From NCBI RefSeq assembly GCF_019669985.1, contig NZ_AP019782.1:1480501-1544500 (forward strand): a stretch of 64,000 nucleotides of DNA, written 5' to 3'. Source of the DNA: Methylogaea oryzae. Its GTDB lineage: Bacteria; Pseudomonadota; Gammaproteobacteria; Methylococcales; Methylococcaceae. Positions 27,799-35,020 of the stretch are shown here, piece after piece (position 1 is the stretch's first letter; the number at the start of each line of letters is the position of its first letter). The position numbers and the translations under genes were made by a program. The notes beneath the pieces are model-generated. The model was not told the origin of the DNA and did no database searches. It saw nothing but the letters and a program-made list of their open reading frames with translations.

Positions 27799-28013
27799 TG
27801 GTTCCGTTTTGCCGTTGGATCAATCCGTGTTCGATATATGCCCCGATAGTATTTGGCGTAGGAAAGCCAGCGGTTTTCACCCGGATGCTTTAAACGAATG
27901 TTATCATAACAGGCGCCGATGTTTCGTCGGTGAGCTCCCTTTCTCGCCGTGCGCAACGCGAGTCCCAATATCGTCGTTGCCCTCCCGGTCCGTGGTTTTT
28001 ACGTCTAGGTTCC

Positions 28014-31000
28014 ATGTCCTCCGCTCAACGTCCCGCTTCCTCTCCTTTGTCGTCCCAACAATTCGCCTTGCTTCGCCAGTTGGAGTCGCAGCTCAAGGAA
28101 TGCATGCGCCGCGATCAGCAGGGCTTGCGGCGTCAGTTGCAGCGCTTGCGCCAGCAGGGCGGGGCGGACGTCGAGGCGGTGTTGGCCCGGCTGGCGGAGA
28201 AAGTCGCTGTGTCCCAACGGGGGTTGCAGGCGCGTAAATCCGCTGTGCCGCGCGTGCGTTACCCGGAGGAGCTGCCGGTTTCGGGCAAGAAGGACGAAAT
28301 CGTCGCTGCGATCAAGGCCCACCAGGTGGTGATCGTCTGCGGCGAAACCGGTTCGGGCAAGACTACCCAGTTGCCGAAAATCTGCTTGGAGGCGGGCAGG
28401 GGGCTGACCGGCTACATCGGCCATACCCAGCCGCGCCGCATCGCCGCCCGTAGCGTCGCCGCGCGCATCGCCGAGGAGCTGGGCCAGCCTTTGGGCAAGG
28501 CGGTGGGTTACAAGATCCGCTTCCAGGACACTACCTCGCCGGAGGCCTACGTCAAGCTGATGACCGACGGCATCCTGCTGGCGGAAACCCAGCAGGACCG
28601 CTTTCTCGATCACTACGACACGCTGATCGTCGACGAGGCCCACGAACGCAGCCTCAACATCGATTTCCTGCTGGGGTATCTGCGCTGGGTGTTGCCCAAA
28701 CGGCCGGATTTGAAAGTGATCATCACCTCCGCCACCATCGACCCGGAGCGTTTTTCCCGCCACTTCGGCGGCGCGCCCATCATCAACGTGTCGGGGCGGA
28801 CTTATCCGGTGGAGATGCGTTATCGGCCTATCGCTGGCGCCGAGTTGGAAATAAGAAACCCTCTCCCCCAGGGAGAGGGTAGGGTGAGGGGATTAAAAGG
28901 CCGTGGCTCTTTGTCTTCCCTCACCCCAACCCTCTCCCAGAGGGAGAGGGGGCCGGAAGGAGAGGCGAGGGATCAGGATGGTGGGAGCGGGGAGCTTACC
29001 GCCACCGGCAAAGTGCTGGTGCCGCGCTTGCCGGACGACGGCAAGAAGAAACGCTCGGTGGACGAGTCGGATGAGACCGAGCGCGATTTGCAGCAGGCCA
29101 TCCTGGACGCGGCGGACGAACTGCACCGGGAGCGGGCCGGCGACATCCTGGTGTTTCTGTCCGGCGAGCGGGAAATTCGCGAGACGGCGGAATCCCTGCG
29201 CAAGCACCATCCGCCCCACGTGGAAGTGCTGCCGCTGTATTCCAAGCTGGCGGTGGCCGACCAGGAAAAAATCTTCAAGCCCCATGGCCGCGACCGCATC
29301 GTGCTGGCCACCAACGTGGCGGAAACCTCGCTGACGGTGCCGGGCATCCGCTGCGTCATCGACGCCGGCCACGCCCGCATCAGCCGCTATAGCCACCGCA
29401 GCAAGCTGCAACGGCTGCCCATCGAGAAAGTCTCCCAGGCTTCCGCCAATCAGCGCGCCGGCCGTTGCGGCCGTATCGGGCCGGGCATCTGTATTCGCCT
29501 GTACTCGGAAGAGGACTACCGGGCGCGGCCGGAATTCACCGAGCCGGAAATCCTCCGCACCAACCTGGCGGCGGTGATATTGCAGATGCGCTCCCTGGGG
29601 CTGGGCGACATAGCTGCCTTCCCCTTCATCGAGCCGCCCGACGAGCGTCTGATCCGCGACGGCGTCAAGACCCTGCAAGAGCTGGGCGCGCTGGACGAGC
29701 AGCAGAACCTCACCGCCGTCGGCCGCCAACTGGCCAAGCTGCCGCTGGACCCGCGTTTGGGCCGGATGCTGGTGGCCGCCGCCAAGTACAACTGCCTGAC
29801 GGAGGTGGCGGCCATCGCCGCCGCCCTCAGCCTGCAGGACCCGCGCGAGCGGCCCATGGACAAGACCCAGGCGGCGGACCAGGCCCATGCCAAGTTCAAG
29901 CACGAGCAGTCGGATTTCCTGGGCCTGTACAACCTGTGGGTGGCCTACCACGAGCAGAAGCCGCACCTATCCAACAGCAAGCTGCGCGGCTGGTGCCGGG
30001 AGAATTTCCTCAGCTACATCCGCATGCGCGAATGGGAGGATATCCACCACCAGATCAACCAGCTGGTGAAAGGCGAACTGAACTGGCGGCCCAACCAAGT
30101 GCCGGCCGGCTATGCCGAAATCCACAAGGCGCTGCTGACCGGCCTGTTGGGCAACGTCGGCCTGAAGGGCGAGCAGTCGGAATACTCCGGCGCCCGCGGC
30201 CTGAAGTTTCAGATTTTTCCCGGCTCCTTCCTGTTCAAGAGCCGGCCGCAGTGGATCGTCTGCGCCGAGCAGGTGGAAACCGCCAAGGTTTATGCCCGCA
30301 CCGTCGCCAAGATCGAGCCGGACTGGATCGAGGAAGTGGGCGGCCACCTCGTCAAGCGCACCCATTACGATCCGCACTGGGAACGCAAGCCGGCCCGCGT
30401 CGCGGTGCACGAGCGCAGCGCCTTGTACGGCCTCATCGTCCAGGCCGGCCGTAAAGTGCCTTACGAAAACATCAATCCGGCCGGAGCGCGGGAAATCTTC
30501 ATCCGCGAAGCCCTGGTGCAGCAGGAGTACGACTGCCGCGCCGAGTTCTTCCGCCACAACCAGTCCCTGCTGCAATCGGCCGACTACCTGCAGCAGAAAG
30601 GCCGGCGGGTGGACTTGGTGGTGGACGAGGAATGGCTCTACCGTTTCTACGACGAGCGCCTGCCGCCCCATGTGTGCAGCGGCGCCAGCTTCGACCGCTG
30701 GCGGCGCGAGGTAGAAAAGACCGATCCCAAGCTGTTGTTGCTGACCAAGGACGACGTCACTCGTCGGGAAGACGAGAGCCTGGATACGGTCAACTACCCG
30801 GATCACCTAGACGTGGGCGACGGCAGCGTGCGGCTGGAATACCGCTTCGCGCCGGGCGACCCGGAAGACGGCGTCACCGCCATCGTGCCCTTGCACCAGC
30901 TCAACCAGCTCAGCAAGGAACCCTTCGACTGGCTGGTGCCCGGATTGCTGCGGGAAAAGCTCATCGCCCTGCTCAAATCCCTGCCCAAGGACCTGCGCCG

Positions 31001-32165
31001 CAAGCTGGTGCCGGTGCCCGACACGGTGGATCGCCTGCTGCCCAAGCTGGCGGTGGGTGAGGGCGTACTGACCCAGTCGGTGGGAGCGTTGCTGAAATTC
31101 ACTTACGGTTTGACGGTTCCGGACGGGGCTTGGGACGAAGCCTCCCTCACCGAGCATTTGCGCATGAACTACCGGGTGATGGACGAGAAGGGCAAAGTGC
31201 TGGTCACTTCCCGCGACCTGGGCGATCTGCAGCGCCGTTACGGCGCGCAGGCCGGGCAAACTTTCCAGAGCTTGGCGGCCAAGTCGCTGTCCATCAGCGG
31301 TTGCACCGATTGGCAGTTCGGCGACATTCCCATCCGCAGCGACACGAAAACGGGCAAGACCACCGTCCCCGGCTACGCGGCGCTGGTGGACGAAGGCGAC
31401 GCCGTGGGATTGAAGAGTTTCGACACGGAGGCGGAAGCCCGCTGGCGCCATCGTTGCGGCTTGAGTCGCTTGATCCAGTTGGCGTTGGCTAAAGACATCA
31501 AATATCTGCGTAAAAATCTGGCGGTGAAGCCGCCCCACGAACTGGCTTACGCCAAACTGGCCGGCCTGCCGTTTCGCCAAACCGCCGACAATGCCGCATT
31601 GCGCGACGATTTGCTGGGATTGGTGGTGCAGTCGCTATATCTGGACGACCAGCCGGATATTCGCAGCGAAAAGGTTTTTCGCGATCGCTTGGAACGGCAT
31701 CGCGGCCAATTGATCGAGCAGGCCAATACCGCATCGGTCCTGTCGGCCGGAATCCTGGACGGCGCGGCGACGCTGGAAAAAACGCTGGCGGCTTGGCCCG
31801 CCAACGATCCCTGCGCCCAGGATATGCGCGAGCAGTTGCGTTGCCTGGTCTACGCCGGTTTTGTTCGGACGACCTCCCTGGCGCGATTGAAGGAATATCC
31901 TCGTTACCTCAAGGCGTTGCAGCATCGCCTAGATAAGCTGCGCCAAGATCCCGGCCGGGATCGCCGCCAGTTGGATCTGCTCAAGCCGTATTGGGCTCGT
32001 TATTGGGACTACGCCAAGCAGCCTTTGGCCGCGGCGCCGGAAGACGACGCCTTCCGTTGGCTGCTGGAGGAGTTTCGGGTTTCCTTATTCGCCCAACACC
32101 TGAAAACCCCGGTGCCGGTATCGGCCAAACGCTTGGACGAGATGTGGGGTGGGCGGCAAAAATAA
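28014..32165 (+). CDS. hrpA: ATP-dependent RNA helicase HrpA, with an in-frame repeat insertion
   Basis: DEAH-box helicase that rescues stalled ribosomes in E. coli. The 1383-residue product has Walker A GETGSGKTTQLPK near 113, DEAHERSLNIDFLL near 205, SAT motif ITSATIDPERF, motif VI SANQRAGRCGRIGPG, an OB-fold region and the long C-terminal domain. Residues about 281-320 (PLPQGEG through LSQRERG) are not family sequence and derive from a palindromic repeat. They fall in the linker between YRPIAG and the second helicase domain, where E. coli HrpA has a few residues. ATG 28014 begins the conserved N-terminus; an in-frame start at 27930 is unlikely. Confidence 0.96.
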   Translation: MSSAQRPASSPLSSQQFALLRQLESQLKECMRRDQQGLRRQLQRLRQQGGADVEAVLARLAEKVAVSQRGLQARKSAVPRVRYPEELPVSGKKDEIVAAIKAHQVVIVCGETGSGKTTQLPKICLEAGRGLTGYIGHTQPRRIAARSVAARIAEELGQPLGKAVGYKIRFQDTTSPEAYVKLMTDGILLAETQQDRFLDHYDTLIVDEAHERSLNIDFLLGYLRWVLPKRPDLKVIITSATIDPERFSRHFGGAPIINVSGRTYPVEMRYRPIAGAELEIRNPLPQGEGRVRGLKGRGSLSSLTPTLSQRERGPEGEARDQDGGSGELTATGKVLVPRLPDDGKKKRSVDESDETERDLQQAILDAADELHRERAGDILVFLSGEREIRETAESLRKHHPPHVEVLPLYSKLAVADQEKIFKPHGRDRIVLATNVAETSLTVPGIRCVIDAGHARISRYSHRSKLQRLPIEKVSQASANQRAGRCGRIGPGICIRLYSEEDYRARPEFTEPEILRTNLAAVILQMRSLGLGDIAAFPFIEPPDERLIRDGVKTLQELGALDEQQNLTAVGRQLAKLPLDPRLGRMLVAAAKYNCLTEVAAIAAALSLQDPRERPMDKTQAADQAHAKFKHEQSDFLGLYNLWVAYHEQKPHLSNSKLRGWCRENFLSYIRMREWEDIHHQINQLVKGELNWRPNQVPAGYAEIHKALLTGLLGNVGLKGEQSEYSGARGLKFQIFPGSFLFKSRPQWIVCAEQVETAKVYARTVAKIEPDWIEEVGGHLVKRTHYDPHWERKPARVAVHERSALYGLIVQAGRKVPYENINPAGAREIFIREALVQQEYDCRAEFFRHNQSLLQSADYLQQKGRRVDLVVDEEWLYRFYDERLPPHVCSGASFDRWRREVEKTDPKLLLLTKDDVTRREDESLDTVNYPDHLDVGDGSVRLEYRFAPGDPEDGVTAIVPLHQLNQLSKEPFDWLVPGLLREKLIALLKSLPKDLRRKLVPVPDTVDRLLPKLAVGEGVLTQSVGALLKFTYGLTVPDGAWDEASLTEHLRMNYRVMDEKGKVLVTSRDLGDLQRRYGAQAGQTFQSLAAKSLSISGCTDWQFGDIPIRSDTKTGKTTVPGYAALVDEGDAVGLKSFDTEAEARWRHRCGLSRLIQLALAKDIKYLRKNLAVKPPHELAYAKLAGLPFRQTADNAALRDDLLGLVVQSLYLDDQPDIRSEKVFRDRLERHRGQLIEQANTASVLSAGILDGAATLEKTLAAWPANDPCAQDMREQLRCLVYAGFVRTTSLARLKEYPRYLKALQHRLDKLRQDPGRDRRQLDLLKPYWARYWDYAKQPLAAAPEDDAFRWLLEEFRVSLFAQHLKTPVPVSAKRLDEMWGGRQK
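28859..28953 (+). repeat. Palindromic repeat inside hrpA
   Basis: CCCTCTCCC-to-GGGAGAGGG at 28859-28879 followed by TAGGGTGAGGGG, about 26 unrelated bases, then CCCTCACCCCAACCC and a second palindrome at 28931-28950. The two halves are inverted copies, so the unit can fold into one long hairpin with palindromic tips. Same orientation and same reading frame (PLPQGEG) as the mfd copy, but with a different central sequence. Confidence 0.88.
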
Positions 32166-32250
32166 GGGGCGCGCCGTCTCGAGGGGCGCGTATCGTTGGT
32201 TGGGCGCTACGATACAAGACAAATAGGCGAATCTTGATACCCTGCAATCA

Positions 32251-32288
32251 GGAGGGACATCCTTCGGCGACAACCCTCCCTAGGGGAG
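32251..32288 (+). promoter_or_regulatory. Leader with competing hairpins over the ribosome site
   Basis: GGAGGG (32251-32256) can pair with CCCTCC (32274-32279). The overlapping CTCCC (32276-32280) can instead pair with GGGAG (32284-32288), the Shine-Dalgarno sequence of the gene at 32296. The two folds exclude each other, which would allow translation control. Not tested by any calculation. Confidence 0.35.
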
Positions 32289-32295
32289 CGACACC

Positions 32296-32634
32296 ATGGT
32301 GACTTCATTAGGCGGCATTGGCGGGGCTACTCAATATCTCCGTTATCCGGCGGCGAGGGAGGGCGCGGCTCAGCAGCAGGCCAATCCTGCGCCGAACGCC
32401 GCGCATCCCGCCCTCGCCAACGTCGTGGGCGAGCTCAATGCCGTGACCGGTCCGGCGCAAGACATGCATGTGGAACTGGATCTTGGCGGGGGGAAGCAGG
32501 GCGCCCGCATCGTCAGCGATTCCGGTACGGAGCGCCCGATCCCGTTGGAGTACGTCGCGCAGTTGGCCGCGTTGCTGCGGCAATCCGGGGCTGTGCCTGC
32601 CGCTGCCGGCGGCCGGGTGGACGAAATCGCTTAG
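32296..32634 (+). CDS. Small protein, FlaG-like C-terminal motif (tentative), copy 1
   Basis: A 112-residue protein with a strong GGGGAG ribosome site. The N-terminal half is Ala/Gln/Pro-rich and probably disordered. The second half, MHVELDLGGGKQGARIVSDS followed by GTERPIPLEYVAQLAALL, has the spacing of FlaG (beta hairpin, then a PIP-type motif before a helix). The next gene is a clear paralogue (shared LANVV, ELD, GAR, PLQYV/PLEYV, VDE). Flagellar genes flgM-flgN lie 13 kb upstream, but a flagellar role is only a suggestion. Confidence 0.65.
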   Translation: MVTSLGGIGGATQYLRYPAAREGAAQQQANPAPNAAHPALANVVGELNAVTGPAQDMHVELDLGGGKQGARIVSDSGTERPIPLEYVAQLAALLRQSGAVPAAAGGRVDEIA

Positions 32635-32703
32635 GGCGGTTCGTCCGCGGGAAGCCCGGTTCGTTTTCGCCCTCTTCCCCTTTCCTCCGTAACCTGCCCG
32701 CCT

Positions 32704-32734
32704 AATTATCCCCGGTTTTCGCCGGGTGATTATT
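32704..32734 (+). terminator. Hairpin between the two FlaG-like genes
   Basis: CCCGG-TTTTCG-CCGGG with an outer AATTATC/GATTATT extension (one mismatch) gives a stem of about 12 bp, 70 bases after the first small gene. There is no T run, so terminator function is uncertain. The remaining spacer to 32934 carries the CRP-like site and nothing else I can name. Confidence 0.4.
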
Positions 32735-32787
32735 CAACGAACCGCGATTTGCGCCGATGGCCGGTATCGGTTGGGCGTGTCTCGCGG

Positions 32788-32805
32788 ATTTGACCGGCGT
32801 CACAA
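32788..32805. promoter_or_regulatory. CRP/Vfr-like palindrome, second copy
   Basis: ATTTGACCGGCGTCACAA matches the 10919-10936 site at 16 of 18 bases and contains TTTGA-N6-TCACA. It lies 130 bases before the second FlaG-like gene. A TAATAT box at 32825-32830, about 30 bases from the centre of the site, could be its -10 element. Confidence 0.38.
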
Positions 32806-32934
32806 ACAGGGGGAAAAAGCTTGCTAATATTGAAAATGTGAGGCGAATCACGGGTCGATAGGCGGGCGTTGCTTCCATCGGTCCGTAGCGAGTTTTTCGA
32901 TAGCAGCAAGGTTCCTCATAAGGAGGGTAATTCC

Positions 32935-33279
32935 ATGGCTACTTCTTCCTTAAACGGCGTCAACACCCCCTTGGCGGCCATGCGGTATTCCGCGGAGCGG
33001 AATATCGCCAAAGAGAAGGCCGCTGCTCAGGATGCCGCCACTGCGACCCCCGGTCTTGCCAACGTCGTACAGGGGCTGGATACCATCGCCCCAAGCTTGG
33101 CCCACAATATGCGCATCGAGTTGGATATGGGGGAAGGCAAGTTAGGCGCCCGCGTGATCAACAATACGGGGGTGATCCATCCGGTGCCCTTGCAGTACGT
33201 GGCGTCATTGTCCGGTTTGGTGCGGGAGTCCGGCATCGAGCCGCGGGGCGTCGGCAGCCAAGTGGACGAGATGGTGTAG
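32935..33279 (+). CDS. Small protein, FlaG-like C-terminal motif (tentative), copy 2
   Basis: A 114-residue paralogue of the preceding gene: MATSSLNGVNTPLAAMRYSA at the N-terminus, then LANVVQGLDTIAPSLAHNMR, IELDMGEGKLGARVINNTG and VIHPVPLQYVASLSGLVRES. The ribosome site AAGGAGGG is near perfect but lies within a small TCCT-CATA-AGGA hairpin. The gene has its own upstream region with a CRP-like site, so it is probably transcribed separately from copy 1. A terminator follows. Confidence 0.68.
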   Translation: MATSSLNGVNTPLAAMRYSAERNIAKEKAAAQDAATATPGLANVVQGLDTIAPSLAHNMRIELDMGEGKLGARVINNTGVIHPVPLQYVASLSGLVRESGIEPRGVGSQVDEMV

Positions 33280-33316
33280 CGCTCCGGGCGATTCCCGGAT
33301 TTCCGCGAGTTTTTCT

Positions 33317-33347
33317 TGCCGGCCGCCACGGCGCAGCCGGCATTTTT
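33317..33347 (+). terminator. Rho-independent terminator
   Basis: TGCCGGC (33317-33323) pairs with GCCGGCA (33336-33342) around a 12-base loop and is followed by TTTTT. It closes the second FlaG-like gene, 38 bases after its stop, and converges on the GTPase operon. Confidence 0.72.
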
Positions 33348-33367
33348 CGTTGTGGCCTGCCGTGGCG

Positions 33368-35020
33368 TTAAGTCCGCCCTTGCAGCAGGCGGTTCAACAG
33401 CACCCCATCCAGCGGCTGGGCTGAGGTTTCGGCGGCGCGGCAGCGCTGCGCCAAGTCTTGGCCTGCCGTCACAAAAGCCTGCCGTTGGCGTTGGCTTTCG
33501 TCGATAAGGCCGGCGATTTGGCTGGCGGCGGCGGCCAGGCCGCCGACGATGCCTTGGCGCAATCCCTTGAGAGCGGCTTTTTCCGCCGAAGGAGCCAATT
33601 GGCGGTGCAAGAACCACGGCAACAGCCAAGCGATGGCGACCAGCAGTACGCTGTGGATGGCGAAGTCGGCGCCGAGGTAGTGATCGTGGGTGGCTGCGCT
33701 GGCTTGGTAGGCGGTGAGGGCTTGATAGCCGACCCAGCTCAAGGCGGTTACCGGCAGCACGGCGGTGCAAAGGGCGGCGAAGCGTAAGGCGTAGCGTTGC
33801 AGGCTGTTGCCCGGATTGGCCAGGGCCAACCGCAGCGTCTGTTGGGCTTGCGCCATTACCAGCGTCGGCAGTTGCGGTTTGATCTGGCCGGTGCGGGCTT
33901 TGAGGTCGGCGTGCGACAGGCCGGCTTGGGCGGCTTCCAGCACCAAGCGGTCGATAGCGTCCTCGGCCAGGGTTTGCGCCCAGTCGTCCCATAGGGCATA
34001 ACGGCCGGCCGGCGCGGCTCCGTCGCCGGCTTCCGGCGGTTGCGCTAGCTTAACCTGGGGACGCAAGGGGTTGCCGTCCCGCGCCACGAAAGCTTGGGCG
34101 TATTGCTGCATGGGCCATTGCAGGCCTTGCAGCAGGTTGTCCTCGGTTTCCTCCCACAGGGTCTCCCAGCGCCGTTGCAGCTGGGCCGGGTCGTCGCCGC
34201 TTTGCAGTCGGTCCAGGCAACGCTCCAGGCCTGATGCCAATTGTTCCTGCCTTACTTGCCGGGCGCGGTGCTCCAGCTGGCTGACGGTGTGCCCGTCGCA
34301 CAGCGATTGGATGATTTCCGCCAGGCGCGGAAAGTCGTCGGCTTGCCGGTCGCCGGCGGGTTCGCGGCTGTCGGTTTTGAGCACGACCGGGTCGGCGAAA
34401 CCGGCTAAGGCCAACTGCCGGCCGAAATCCTCCAACTGTATCGCCTGGGCGCGGTCCCACTGGTTCAGGATGAACAGCCAGGCATGCTCCTGTCCATGGG
34501 AAAGCAGCAGCCTCCAGGCTTTTTCGTCGCGGTAGCGCTCCGGGCTGACCACGTAAATCAGCACGTCGATATGGGGCAGCCAAGCCAGCACCAGGTCGCG
34601 GTTGGCTTGTTCGGTGCTGTCCATGTCGGGCATGTCGATCCACAAAATGTGGCGTTGGCTGGCGTCCTGGTGGCGGGCGATTTTCACCTTCTCCAGGGGG
34701 AAGTCGCCGGGCAGGCGCTGTAACTGCACCGATTCGTGCACGAATACCGAGACTTCCCGGGAGGTCGGCCGCTCCACCCCGGTACGGGCGATGGGCTGGC
34801 CGGCCAGCCGGTTGAGCAGGCTGCTTTTGCCGACGCCGGTGCCGCCGAAAAACGCCACCACCAGCGGGCGCGAGCCGTCGTGTTCGAACAAGGTGTCCGG
34901 CGTATGGTTTTCGAAATGGCGAAAGCTTTCGGCGTCCTCGCCCGACAGCCAGCCGGCGGCGACGCCTTGCTCGGCCCATTGCCGGGCCTGCTGGGCCAAG
35001 GTCTGCAAGTCAGTGGTCAT
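33368..35020 (-). CDS. Dynamin/YfjP-like GTPase with membrane segments
   Basis: A 550-residue protein. The GTPase domain has P-loop GGTGVGKSSLLNRLAG at residues 59-74, Thr/Ser switch RPTSREVSVFVH, DMPDMDST (G3) and NQWD (G4). A long helical middle follows. Two hydrophobic stretches, FAALCTAVLPVTALSWVGYQ and FAIHSVLLVAIAWLLPWFL (about 410-475), suggest a membrane hairpin. Its start overlaps the end of the partner GTPase by 11 bases. Paired large GTPases of this kind often act on membranes; the specific job is unknown. Confidence 0.8.
   Translation of the reverse strand: MTTDLQTLAQQARQWAEQGVAAGWLSGEDAESFRHFENHTPDTLFEHDGSRPLVVAFFGGTGVGKSSLLNRLAGQPIARTGVERPTSREVSVFVHESVQLQRLPGDFPLEKVKIARHQDASQRHILWIDMPDMDSTEQANRDLVLAWLPHIDVLIYVVSPERYRDEKAWRLLLSHGQEHAWLFILNQWDRAQAIQLEDFGRQLALAGFADPVVLKTDSREPAGDRQADDFPRLAEIIQSLCDGHTVSQLEHRARQVRQEQLASGLERCLDRLQSGDDPAQLQRRWETLWEETEDNLLQGLQWPMQQYAQAFVARDGNPLRPQVKLAQPPEAGDGAAPAGRYALWDDWAQTLAEDAIDRLVLEAAQAGLSHADLKARTGQIKPQLPTLVMAQAQQTLRLALANPGNSLQRYALRFAALCTAVLPVTALSWVGYQALTAYQASAATHDHYLGADFAIHSVLLVAIAWLLPWFLHRQLAPSAEKAALKGLRQGIVGGLAAAASQIAGLIDESQRQRQAFVTAGQDLAQRCRAAETSAQPLDGVLLNRLLQGRT

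Noticed and set aside
32809-32826. Sigma-54 promoter (GG-N10-GC with TTGCT) before the second FlaG-like gene
   Set aside because: The -12 part fits, but the -24 element is only a G run and no enhancer site could be identified.
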